Origin: Syngnathus acus
Lineage: Eukaryota > Chordata > Actinopteri > Syngnathiformes > Syngnathidae
Assembly (NCBI RefSeq): GCF_901709675.1
Contig: NC_051101.1
Coordinates: 4,298,501-4,362,500, forward strand
DNA length: 64,000 bases
Direction: 5' to 3'
Shown here: positions 12,736 to 23,755 of the stretch, one piece after another
How positions within the stretch are numbered: position 1 is the stretch's first letter
How the letters are laid out: every line of letters begins with the position of its first letter
Notes under the pieces: generated by a model
Database searches by the model: none
What the model was told of the DNA's origin: nothing
Seen by the model: the letters and a program-made list of their open reading frames with translations, nothing else
Position numbers and translations under genes: made by a program

Positions 12736-13433
12736 TAAACAATACAGCAATCCCTCGTTTATTGCAGGAAGTGCGGTCGAGATCTACCCGCAATGAACGA
12801 AGACTCGCGAAATCGAAACGATATCTGTATTTCTATTTATACACCATTGTAATGAAACTTCCAACACTGTTTCTTGTTGGCCGTTAGGGGACATGGGTGT
12901 ATTGCAAGTCAATTGGGGAGTGGTTTTATTGCCTAGCTTTGCAAAGTGTGCACCTTCAGAATTACCACGCTACACTAACCCAGGGGACATCATGCACAGC
13001 GAAACCAAAATGAGTCACGCATGAATCTCCTGTTGCATTGTGGTCCAGTACACAATATTAAGGCCTTTTGAATCCTCCCCAATACTTTTACGCTGCATAA
13101 ACCTTTCCCATTCCCTTAATTACCATTCCCACACTGTATTGTACCTTTACAGTAAATAAAAGAACAATCACGTGATATTGTTACGTGTACCAACTCCTTC
13201 TGCACCAGTTGGTGCGCGTGGCCAGCTGCCGCATCCTGCACTTGAACTCAGTTACGTCCACAGTGACGCACATTGCTCAGAGGCACGCCCCGCGCGATCA
13301 GGGCTCATTGCCACTGTCCCAACTCCTATCAGCATGTATTTGAACGCCGCTCTCCCGTCACTTATAAACCCGCATAAGTAGCACATTCGGGAAAGATGAA
13401 GCGCGAAGTGGTGAGAGATCACTGTATTGTTTA
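12736..13433. mobile_element. Non-autonomous terminal-inverted-repeat DNA element (~700 bp)
   Basis: The left end TAAACAATACAG (12736-12747) is repeated exactly, inverted, at the right end (CTGTATTGTTTA, 13422-13433). Inside these the ends stay related: left continues CAATCCCTCG, and right (inverted) continues TGATCTCTCACC. The left flank then reads like the common fish 'ccctcgtttatcgc... cccgcaataa.cga... gcgaaatcg' sequence. There is no transposase frame inside, so it would have moved with help from an autonomous relative. The superfamily is not certain, and target-site duplication was not resolved beyond a possible TA. Confidence 0.65.
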
Positions 13434-13929
13434 GTTTTTTAATACTTTACTTTGATACTCACTTTGAAGTGTTTGCCTTGCTTTCTTACAGTGTATATAA
13501 GTCAAAACTAAACCATTTTGGGAAAATAAGTTATTTTCAGTTCAACATGTAAATGGGGCCCCGAGTAGCAACAAGAGAAAGTAAATTGCTGTGGTTGCAT
13601 TTTCATCCTGATTTTAATCCCCCGACTTAACATCCCTCCCACATTTTGACTGGAATCAATTATATTGTTTTTTCCGATAACCCTTATAAATCATCATTTC
13701 TGTCAGTGTGATATAAAATGACCACTTATGTGTGGAAAAAACTTGAATTTTCTTCTGATATTAAATCTAATTTGAACTGGTATACAAGCACAAGCAAAAC
13801 CAAAGAGCTAATTTTCGACTTCAAGAGAAGCAGGACCACCTCTAAGCCAGTTTCACAAAGCACCACAAAGTCATCAAAGTGATACATTGACAATTCATGG
13901 TTAAGGTCTAATTCAGCCTCCAAATTTGG

Positions 13930-14025
13930 AGCCGGGCAGCAGAGGGACATAGTGGTTAGCACATCTGCCTGATAGTCAAGACATTGTGGGTTTGAATTCT
14001 TCCTATGTGTCCTCTGCATCATTTC
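13930..14025 (+). repeat. tRNA-like SINE-type repeat fragment
   Basis: Contains a box-A-like TAGTGGTTAGCACATCTGCC followed about 30 nt later by a box-B-like GGGTTTGAATTC. This is the 5' part of a widespread fish interspersed repeat ('ggttagcacgtctgcctcacagt... gggttcaa'). It has no cloverleaf that would make it a functional tRNA. A second copy with the same head is at 16048-16230. Confidence 0.6.
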
Positions 14026-15483
14026 TCAATTTTTTTTCATTTTTAAATACATTTCCAAAGTAGACTTTATTTCTACTTAGAATACGTATCTGGATCCAGA
14101 TGATTTTATTTTGTGCAACCACTAACAAAATAAAAGTGAGTCAATAAAACACCTTTTTTTTCCAATGTACTTGGGCTTTTTCCCATGGGGCACAGAGGAC
14201 TGACATACAAACAGTTACTGTTGCTCCTCTTGACGTGTGTATTTGAAGAAAGCTTTTTGTTTTGAATAAATAAATAAAACTTTTATCTTGAGGAATAATA
14301 CTTTTTTTGAGACTCGTTTGTATTTATTACTTACAGACGCAAAAACAGTAATCATACCAAAATAAACTACAGAAAAAAACAATAACCACAGTATAAAGTT
14401 TCAATTTCAAACAAATATGTAATGGGAAGAAAGGAAAAGTATGAATAATGAAAACATGATTTGGGTTTCAGGCCAATGTCCCTCTCATATTTAAATAGAG
14501 AGGGGGTGCCTCACCTGGCACTGGTCCAAAGACCTCTCCCATCCCCCTGGATTCACCCGCCTCTCCTCATCACAACAGGTCCAGTGTCACATACCTCACC
14601 TGCTCAAGTCATTATTTGTGAAATATATATTGAAATCAGTATTCTTTATTTCACTGAAAAGTGTAGATTTAAGTGTACATGAAAAATATTTTGGTGTTTT
14701 GTTTGTCTTTTGACTTTTTTCTTCCCTGAACTAGTATGACCCTGATTGCATGAACAAGACAGGCAACCAGTCAAGGCGGCACATCGGGGTGTGAACAGGC
14801 CTCGGAGCAAGGTTATTAACAACAACAACAACAATGTAAACTTACATATTACCTTTATAAAATGAATTGGAATCATCACAAAAATGTCCCTTGTTTTTAT
14901 AATTTTTCAATTAACATCACACGTGAGTTTTTGGGATTCATTTTAAATGTGAGAATTGTAGTTTTATTTACTTTATTACACAAAACTAGATAACCTTTTT
15001 ATTTTGCCATCAAAATACAGTCAATATATTTAAAAAAATAATACTTAACTAATAAAAGCAAAACTAAAATGAAGCATTTTGGAGGAGGGCAAAAGAAAAC
15101 AAATAAAAACTAACAAACCCACTCTAAAAACTAATCAAAAGAAACTCAAAATGAAATTAAGATAGTAACTATCATGAAATATCCAAAACAATTATGACCC
15201 ACCAGCAACCCTCATGAAGATAGACTATGACTGAAGATTAAGAAGAAATGCTGAATGGTGGTCATCTCAAGCACATGCTTTAAAAAGGAGAAGGAAAAGC
15301 CAATGACTATTTTTTTTAATAAGATGTTCTCAGCACAAATTATTGATAACTGCAGTCGCTACCAAATTAAAAACAAAAAAATTCAATAAATAACCCCTAT
15401 CAAAAGTTGGGGCCCATTTTTTTTAGTGGAGGGGAGGGGGTCAATTCCGAGTTTATGAGGAGATTAAAGTGAGCTAATAGAAT

Positions 15484-15657
15484 ATGTCAACTGTTACGAA
15501 AAGACAACAAAGAGTGTTGCAGAACTTTCCATCACATGATCCACGAGCAGATCCACCTTGTCTGACACCTTTCTCCTTTCAGAGCTTGTATTCTTCTTTT
15601 AGGCATCCTGCTGTTTCAGCTTCCGTTCCCTGTCGGTGCAAAGTTAGCACTCTGCAG
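15484..15657 (+). CDS. Speculative exon 1 of an orphan spliced ORF
   Basis: An ATG at 15484 with A at -3 opens a 58-codon frame that ends exactly at a donor-like CTGCAG|GTAGGA (15657/15658). Alternatively, an acceptor-like CTTCTTTTAG ending at 15602 would make this a 55-nt internal exon in the same frame. The product begins MSTVTKRQQRVL and has no recognised domain. It is in phase with the candidate exons at 15851-16012 and 16692-16781. Support is from splice signals and frame alone, so this is a hypothesis rather than a confident gene. Confidence 0.2.
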
Positions 15658-15850
15658 GTAGGAGCAGGTAGCCTGAAGCATTTTATAGAACTCAATGTTG
15701 AAAAATCTTATGCAAAGCAAATGCACTTGGTGCTACCTACCACTGGTGCATTGTAAATTAAAGTTAGTTTATTACTGACTGTCATGTTGTTGTGCCAGTA
15801 TTTTAATCCCTGTCAATTAAGAATTATCCTTCTCATTCTCCCATTTTCAG

Positions 15851-16012
15851 TGCCACTGGGTGGAATACTATAAATCCAATCTGGCCATGGTGGAAATGTT
15901 CCATGTCATGACAACGAGGCGCTCTAAAGTGGCCATGCCAGTGAACTATACAAACAATCGGGATACTGACCCACCGAGACCGGACACCTGTAGTTTGACA
16001 GGATTTCCACAA
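15851..16012 (+). CDS. Candidate orphan exon, 54 codons, phase 0-0
   Basis: A stretch of exactly 162 nt is flanked by a strong acceptor (TTCTCATTCTCCCATTTTCAG, ending 15850) and a near-consensus donor (CAA|GTGAGTAC). One frame is fully open with no partial codon at either side. The peptide starts CHWVEYYKSNLAMVEMFHVM and ends near SLTGFPQ. I do not recognise it. The opposite strand is also open here, which weakens the coding argument. It lies in the intergenic DNA between znf407 and zadh2, in the same orientation as znf407 but past its poly(A) site. It could be an exon of a lineage-specific gene or lncRNA, a relic of a retroposed gene, or chance. Confidence 0.3.
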
Positions 16013-16047
16013 GTGAGTACGATATAGTCCTTTGCAAGTTTTCACTG

Positions 16048-16230
16048 GTTCGCACTGGTTAGCACGTCCGCCTCACAGTTCAGAGGGTGCAGGTTTGATT
16101 ATGTGGAGTTTGCATGTTTTCCGCGTGGATGGATGGATGGAACTTTCAATTGGCTGGCAACCAGTTCAAGGTGCACCTTACTGCCCATGACCCTTATAAG
16201 GATAAACTCCTTCAGATAATTGATGAATAG
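16048..16230 (+). repeat. SINE-type dispersed repeat, longer copy
   Basis: Contains GGTTAGCACGTCCGCCTCAC (box-A-like), AGGTTTGATT (box-B-like), GTGTGGAGTTTGCATGTTTTC equivalents, and then ATTGGCTGGCAACCAGTTCA with a degraded 'gacccttataaggataa' end. The order of words follows the full-length fish repeat, with an internal deletion around a GGATGGATGGATGG patch. Confidence 0.7.
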
Positions 16231-16583
16231 CTTTTCGAAAACCTACAATGTGTTCAGAAACAAATCTATGATTTCACTTTACAGGAACTTGAAATTTACT
16301 CTGAGTTGTCCACGAATCTGTGTTTGTTTATATCTAGTATATGCCCTGCGACTCACTGTCCACTCGTGCAATGTTCCCCGTCATTTTAAAAAGGATTCAA
16401 GGTAGAATGTAGCAAGAGAGATTGAACATACAAGTGTACAAAATGTCTTCTGTTTTCTTAATCTAGTTTAAAGAATGTCCTTTTCATAGTTTGGTACTAG
16501 GAATATGCATATTCCCAGTCAAACAAGTGCAGTGTATAGCTCGTAACTTATTTCTGTTTCGAGAGTGCAGTACAATGATGGGT

Positions 16584-16665
16584 GACACACACATGCACAC
16601 ACACACATACACACTCGCATGCATACACACATACTCACACACACACTCGCACACATACACACGAA
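16584..16665 (+). repeat. (CA)n microsatellite, interrupted
   Basis: An ACACACAC-rich tract broken by GC and AT units (ACATGCACAC, ACACTCGCATGC). The apparent His/Thr-rich open frames across it are artefacts of the repeat. Confidence 0.9.
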
Positions 16666-16691
16666 ACACTAAGTTGCTCTCCCTCCTGCAG

Positions 16692-16781
16692 GCAACTCTC
16701 ATCACTCTCCCGGGGACAAGTGAGAGGGACGACAGTGAGAATGGTGTGGGGTTCTCTTTCGCTCTGTTTCTCGGAGTATGA
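16692..16781 (+). CDS. Speculative terminal exon of the orphan spliced ORF
   Basis: An acceptor-like CTCTCCCTCCTGCAG ends at 16691. Read in phase 0 from the upstream candidate exon, 29 codons follow to a TGA at 16779-16781. The peptide starts ATLITLPGTSERDDSENG. Joined to the two candidate exons upstream it would complete a protein of about 141 residues. The intervening intron (16013-16691) carries a SINE-like fragment and a CA microsatellite. Nothing is recognised in the product, and a run of 29 open codons is easily explained by chance. Confidence 0.15.
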   Translation, partial: ATLITLPGTSERDDSENGVGFSFALFLGV

Positions 16782-16789
16782 TAAATATA

Positions 16790-19700
16790 GCAATTGTGTT
16801 TAGTCGCCATCAATAGAAAACACATCAGCCTGGGGATCATTTCCTTAATGTCTCCGCTATTAGTTTTTGGCTTCCCTTTGGCAGTATTAGCATGCCAGCT
16901 ATGATATGCTCTACTTGCGTGCGTGCATGTGTGTGTGTTTGCGTGCATGTGTGCATGTCCTGGAGGCTTCAGGTACAACTCTATTAAACTCCATTTGCTT
17001 GTTTATTTGCTGTCCGATACTGCACATGCCAGCACATGATTTCAAAATGATGTGTACAAACTAATGCCAGATACAAGAAAAAATGCTTTCTTTTGTATTT
17101 GAGGGGTTGAGAGCAGTTGAAGCCATGGTTCACTTCTAGTTCTTTGCCTCCCTGGGAGTTATTATGGGAAAGGACTAAGAGTGGGTGATGTTGTATGGGC
17201 CCTGCATGGCTCTTCTGGCTCTCTTATTTTTTCTATGTGGTTCTGCATTTGTTTCTTTGATCATGTTAATCCCTGTCTAGAGCCCCCTCCCCCATCGTTG
17301 GTCTGCATAGCATACACACAAATTGACAGCCCACTCTACCAACCGCCACCTTCTAAACTGGCAAACATCCTCTGCTCCTTCATAGGGAAGCTTTCTTTTA
17401 CACCCCAAAAAGAATTTAAAGCCACAGAGGAAGTAACTTGTGTCCCATTCAAAGTCGGCAGTATTATATTAAATACCAAGTCTGATTGGAAATGGACCTG
17501 ATTAGCTCACATTCGTAAAACAATTATGTAAGTTTCAGTTAAAGCGCTGTGGAAAGAGAAGATGGTTTGCCAAATTCACAAACACACTAAACGAGAGGTG
17601 AAAATGAAAATTCATGCATTTTTACTCCAAACGCAGTCCATGTTCTGTCACCAAATTGCCAGATGCGCCGTGGGCAGCAGCTCTGTCCACCGGAACCCCC
17701 AGCGAGGCACAACACGGTCTCAAACATGGTAAACTGGACTTATTCCTGCACAAAAATGAAGCTGCGCCTGTTTTTACAACGAGCGCAAGGGCACCTGTCT
17801 ATGAAAATAGGGCCCTGAGTGTTGAATGAAGGGGATGTAAATGATAAAGAAAAGAATGAATAATTCATCTCTTGCTAATGACTCCTCTTCGTTGTCAAAT
17901 ACTGGCACAATGGCACCTCAGCCCACAAACTTAATTCTTTCTGAGACTGTTTGCAAATTGATATGTTCACAAACCAAAACAATTGTTCCCATTAATTATC
18001 TGCTTAACCAGATCAAAAACATTCTCCTAATTCTTATCTTTAGCTATTATTTCCTTCTTTTTTTTTAAAATTTTGGGCAGTTTGATGTTCTTCAAATCTT
18101 TTCTGTAACAGACTCAAAAAACATTTGTTATTCTTTGTTGTAAGTTGATCTGCGTTTTTGTTTGCTTTTATGTTAGTAAAAGTAAAACGGTATGTAGGGG
18201 TGTAACTATACAAATAATACTATTTATGGAGCATTAGTCATGTGCAATTTCTTCTTCCTAGGGACAACTGCCCTAAAACAAAATCAGTACAAAATCAGCT
18301 ACAGTGCAAGGTCTGTACTTCAAAACATGTAGATTCTATCTATCGACAACTGCAAGTCCAGCACTGAAACATCTAAAAATAAATTGTGTTTTGGCATAAC
18401 AAATTCTGCTTTGGTTCCTGACCCTAAGTTTGGAAAAGGCTACTTGAAACTAATTTGAAACAGAGTGCTCTGAAAGCAACCATACCGTACTTCGAAATCG
18501 AAATAGTCATTGTTTGATGTTCTAAAGATGTCAGCTAACGTCATGTCCTAGTTGACTTGCCTGAGTTTCATGCAGCCAGGTCCCACTCAGAGAAAGTATG
18601 AAAGGTGATCTGTCTCTATACATCGTGATTGAGTAGTAACTTTTTTTCCCCGCAAAGTTAGCTGAGATAGGCTCAAGTTCCCTTAACAGAATAAACAGAG
18701 CAAATAGATTGATGGAATTTCAAGTTTAAATCTAACTACTGCCATTAGAGCAGCTCATGTTTTATCACACAGTGGCAATACTGCATTTAGACTGAGAGAA
18801 GGTGGCACTTTACCTTATGCCAACACTCCGCCCCTCTTGCTTGAATAGCAGATCTTCACTGTCAGCCTGCGATAACACCTTCTACACGGCTGCTGCAGCC
18901 ATCTGCTTTATGTCAGCACTGCCGCATAGGGCTTGATTCTGTTGCTGTTTTCATCTTGGAAAAATAAACAGTGTGATGGATGAAGTCAAATAAAATGTTT
19001 TAATTTGGGTTGTTGATTTGTTTTTTTAATTCAAATCTTGGAATAATGTTTAATGACGTGGATAGTTTACATGGCAAAAATGGGTCATGCAGTGCGGTCA
19101 TCCAGTCAAGTACAGTGCAAAGTTGTAAATGCAGTTTGGTGTATGAATTTTAGTTAGGTACACTCATCAGTCAGTCACATCGAAAAAAGATGATGTAGAA
19201 GATATCATTATAATAATGATAATAATAATTGCCATTATTATTATTATTGTTGTTGTTAAAAATGTAGGGTGTTTTGGATTTGTAGTTTGCAATGCTGCCT
19301 CACTGTCAAGTGGTCCTCCGACCCTTCCTGTGTGGAGTTTGCATCGAGTGAGTACACTGTGTGATGTTTACTATAGTTAACATTGTTGTGCTGCTGTTTA
19401 GACATTTTTAAATTGTTTAGCTCGCACTGTTTGATTGACAGCTCCTGCGTGCTCCCTTTAAATTTAAAATTTAAATTTGCCACCTGTGTCTGACAAAATC
19501 CTGTAGATTTTAAGTTAAAATTTTTAACTATCGAATCAACCTTTTTATTTGTAAGCAACGGGGCCCTTCGCGCATCTAAACCTAGGTAAAAATCACCCAT
19601 CTACGCTTCAATTTTATAGCTCTAGTTAGTAAAAATGACACTATTTGACAGCAGGCCTTTATTATTTTGGTTTATTTTCGACAGTTTTTGTTGTTGTGGA

Positions 19701-22600
19701 CACCTGGGGGCAGTATTGGGGGAAAAAGGGAGAATAAATAATTAGGTTCTGTTTATTTATGTGGAATAAAAACCAGTAATGTAATTTCTCACAGTCTGTA
19801 AGAATAACCAAATGTAGCAATGTAAAGTGTAAACAGCTTACATGATTGCTTAGAGTGTTGTGGGTGCTTGCTACTCTTAGCTAAACAAATACGTAGGAGG
19901 AAATGTAACTGATATAACTGGTGTAGGTAGATAAGACTATTTGGATTTAATTTAATTCACCAAATACTGAACAGTGAAAGGAAACACCTTTGTGTGGCCA
20001 GAATTTGATGCATCAGAACAGACGCTGAAATACTGGGCTTTGGTGACAAACGTTGACTAAATGGTGCCAACGCATTTTCAACTAAAGCCTCATTTTTTGT
20101 GCGACCACATTTTGCAATCTCACTGTCACTGAATATTTTTGCAGTCATCTTGTTTCCACAGTGGAGAGATAACTGTGACGCACACTGTGTTAAGTGCTTG
20201 TTAGTTCAGCCACTGTAACATTGTTCTGTGATGATTTTGTTACCATAAAGGACTTTTTTTTTTAATCGTTGGATCCTTTCCTTTCCGTCCCTCCTTATCC
20301 TACACTCTCCGTTTCCACCTCGCCATTCCGAATGAGCCGTTATGTTGTGCAAACTTGACCGAGTGGCAAGAATAGGAGCATTACAAATACCCTTAGTGAA
20401 GATGAATAAACATCTCTTGGTTTCCATTCATACCACTACCATGCTATTGCCCGCCCTCATCACAGTGTCAAATGTATATAAATGAGTACAAACACAAAAT
20501 GTGACTTTTCTCCTTTTCTGTTACTCTCCCTTCTAATTTAAAATGAGGAAGTGACACCACCACTCTCAGCATGATCTCATTTGCTGTATTGAGTTTTTTT
20601 TCCCTCTTCACTGCTATTGAATGTGATGCTACGCCTGTCCTTTGGAAAAGTGCAGTCCCAAATTTATGGTGCTGCCAATGGAAGGTGTCAGTGTCATTGA
20701 GCTGGACGCATATTATTGGCCAATTCCCTCATCCCTAGTGATCTGCTTGACATTTCAGTCCCCTAAAATTCCCTACATGGGACTCACTCGGCCTATTGAG
20801 TGTAATGTTCTCAGAGAATAAGACTACGTCATTGTGAGGATTTATTCCCAAATTGATTTTAAACGTATCTGAGTTTATGATAATTTCCCGGTTTCTGTCC
20901 TAATAGAATGCTTTAAAGCAGGCCATAATTGTGGTGAGCTTCCTTCCCATCCAAGCTGACTTTTAACCAGCTTGCTGGGTGAACTTAAGTTGAGCCTCAC
21001 ATTTGTGAAGTGTAGCCCAAGGAGTCCCCTAGTGGCCCCCGCCTTGCGTAACAAGCATTGGGCGGGGAGCCCTGTGGCATGTTCTCTCCAGGGACTGTGG
21101 CTGCGATCTGACCATCCCCGGGGTCCTGTTAATTTCTTCTTCTCTCACAAAGCCTCAGCGCTCCACCTCTGTTCACTTCCTAATTTTCCCCACACTGCTC
21201 TCATCCACTACTTCATTCAGCCACTGTTCCCTTCTCTTCCTGCTCTTTATGTAAGGTATGCTGTCGACAGGGACCTCAGCAGTCTCATTAGAAGCTGGTA
21301 GAGGGTGTGAGTATTTGACGGTGACATACAGTAGATGTGCAGATCAGTGTCATGGTTGGCGAAACAGTCCATTAACCAAACTAGGCTCTATTCCACCCCC
21401 AGTACTTCCAACCACTATACACAAAAATATTCTTTATGATCCCATAAGCACTTACTTGTACATTCAACACCAAAATAGGAGGTAATGTGTCTATAAATAG
21501 CAAAGCGGAAGGTGAATTGGACATTCACGCAGGAGTTCACCATCCATCACAGACCCGCAACTTACATTTACATTTTTATTTTGCATAACCAATCCAATCA
21601 AACAGATGTGTTGCTATAGATGAAAATGTATGGCATCCCGAGGTCAAATGAAAGTTGAGTTGATGTTCTAACGATGCTCAAAAGTTGCACAGTTTCTGAC
21701 CTCTTAAAGATCTATCCAAAGGACGTTGCTCTCAACTGACAGTTTTCAGTGACAAGCAGTTGAGGACTGAGACAGTAATGACGACGAGACAAAAGGGCTT
21801 GAGTGGGAATCAACCCGATGGCCGCGCAATTATAGGAACATCCAGCCACTGAACCATCAAGATGGACACGTCGGCCAAAACGGGGCTAAACACGACTGCC
21901 CCCAAGTGCCTCAGACAAAACATTGAGGCGCCTTCAAGATAAGATCATCTTCCACTGAGTAGCTCCTCCATGCCCTTTGCCACATTGCTTTCTACACTTG
22001 CCCTGTGGTTGATCTAACAAGAGACTGAAACATCAAGAGGGGTGGGGGGGGCTGTTTTTAGGGGATCTTAGTCGGTTAAATTTGGGAAGCCGATGAATAG
22101 AAGCGAAGTGGCCATATCAAGCGAGGTGACTACGCCGAAATGATAAGCGCAAATGTGCTGTCAGTGTGGGCCTCGGATGAGCCTTATTGTTCATATTTAG
22201 ATGGAGCAACAATGGTGAGGTGTCAAGTAACTGGAGTTCATAATGTGCTGATGCTGACCACATGTCAGTGTGATCCATGAGTGCTGGGCCTCCTGCATTC
22301 TTAAGCATTCCCTTGCAGGAATGTCATGAGGGACAGCATCTGTCGCACTATAGATACACTAGAATAGACATCAGGATAGAGGAGTCATTGTAAAAATAAA
22401 CAAGGTCATGAGAATTAGGATAAGACCCATGTAAAAAGATCAAAACAAAGTTGATGCTGAAAATGATGTTGATGTTGACATGCATTTGTTAAGAAACGAC
22501 AAGATCGAGTGCGCCAGAACCATTGGAAGATCTCAATATATCCTTTTTAACTTTTGAGATTTGATAGCAGGCTGCAATGTCAACTCTTGTTCACCCACTG
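16790..22600. other. Intergenic DNA
   Basis: No supported gene. The stretch holds repeat fragments at 18640-18718 and 19285-19345 (same SINE-like family as above), an ATT/ATA simple repeat at 19200-19257, and a short AT palindrome near 19456-19479. A low-repeat block at about 20745-21130 looks like conserved non-coding DNA. The remainder is unremarkable AT-rich sequence. Confidence 0.55.
19200..19257. repeat. (ATT)n / (ATA)n simple repeat
   Basis: A run of ATAATGATAATAATAATT followed by ATTATTATTATTATTGTTG, forming an imperfect AT-rich inverted repeat able to fold back on itself. Confidence 0.85.
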
Positions 22601-23095
22601 CAGGGGTGTCAAACTTATTTTTGTCACGGGCCGCATCATAGTCATAGGTTGCCTCAAAGGACCATTAAAATTGTCAACTCAAATAAATGTATGAATGTCT
22701 CATATAGTAATATAGTATAGGCTACACAACAAACTGATGAATAACTAGTTTTCAAAACAGAGACTAATAAAAACTGTTCAAATATTTAAAAATGAAATAC
22801 GTATAATAATTGCAAGAAAAATAAAGGTCACTATTTTGTTTCTTTTTGGAATGTAACCCCCGCGAAAAATGAGGGTTCACTGTATTGAAATCAAATCAAA
22901 TATTTAAAAATAACAATTATTTAAAAAAATGAACGGTAATAAAAATTGCTATCAATATCTCTATTTTTTAAAAGTGAAAACAATTTGAAATTTTGGAAAT
23001 GAATTGGAATTTGTTGCACAATTTGTCTTTGCGGGCCACCTAAAATGATGTGGCGGGCCGTATCTGGCCCCTGGGCCTTGTCTTTGACACCTGTG
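22601..23095. mobile_element. hAT-like non-autonomous DNA transposon
   Basis: The left end is CAGGGGTGTCAAA (22601-22613). The right end TTTGACACCTGTG (23083-23095) is its inverted match at 11 of 13 positions. Just inside, 'cacgggccgcatcatag' and 'gtggcgggccgtatctggcccctgggcc' are hallmark words of a very common vertebrate hAT-type element. The 8-bp flanks ACCCACTG and ATTTACTG agree at 5 of 8 positions, all differences being C-to-T, which suits a decayed 8-bp target duplication. The middle is AT-rich and encodes no transposase. A fragment resembling the end of a different element (CCCGCGAAAAATGAGGGTTC, then ACTGTATTG) lies inside at about 22848-22882. Confidence 0.8.
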
Positions 23096-23710
23096 ATTTA
23101 CTGGAATGGAATAGGAACAAACTGAACATGTAAAAGGCACTTTATCTGACACATTATGTATTCTTTTATTAAAGTGAAGTCCTTGTGAGAGCTCCAATTA
23201 GACGATGCGGAGAACAAGATTGTGGTCAGCTGTGAACACCAACAATAGCGACCTAATTGTGAGATGCCAGGTCTATCTTGCTGCTATCAAGCCATCCATC
23301 CTTTAAAAAAAAATAAAAATAGTAATAATACTAATAAAAAAATATGCATCTTGATGGAAATATAACCGCTTCATCCTAGCCTCAACACAGTGGTGACAGA
23401 TGACAACTAATGGTGGATCTTTGATGGAGAATTTGAACAGATCTTATCAAGCTTTCAGTGTGTGTGTTTGTGATTTGTGACAGCACTTTGAAGTGTCGCA
23501 AAGAGGCTCACTGGCGCTCACAGATGCACACACGCACATCATGCTTGCTAGCGTTCTCAAACGTGTCACAATGAAAATGCCCCCCCAGGCATTCTTCATT
23601 TACTGTCACAGCCATTAGACATGGAAGGGGAGAAAAATAAGAGATTGTATCAGTAACGCATGAGCTCCAGTAATTAGCCTCCTGATGCAAGAATGTGTAC
23701 ATGCAGAAGT

Positions 23711-23755
23711 GTGTATGTATGTGTGTGTGTGTGTGGGGGGGGGGGGGGGTGGGGT
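23711..23755 (+). repeat. (TG)n followed by G15 tract
   Basis: A GTATGTATGTGTGTG run passes directly into 15 consecutive G (23735-23749), then TGGGGTG. Mixed microsatellite and homopolymer, prone to slippage and to sequencing error. Confidence 0.9.

Larger units (their letters stand above)
10611..15480. other. Intergenic DNA, proximal part
   Basis: No supported gene. It contains a short ATC/ATT-rich simple repeat at 10784-10840, a degenerate 'ccgtaattt-cggact' repeat at 11711-11900, a conserved-element-like block at 12060-12285, a terminal-inverted-repeat element at 12736-13433, a tRNA-like SINE fragment at 13930-14025, an (AAC)n patch at 14814-14834, and an A-rich stretch at 14990-15180 with repeated AACTAAAA-type words typical of a decayed fish repeat. 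Confidence 0.6.

Noticed and set aside
13930-14025. Possible tRNA gene (box A and box B words)
   Set aside because: The arms do not pair into a cloverleaf and the words match a common SINE-type fish repeat.
16484-16978. 164-codon minus-strand frame
   Set aside because: Its length comes from a His/Thr/Cys/Val-rich stretch made by CA/GT repeats; no domain and no coding-like composition.
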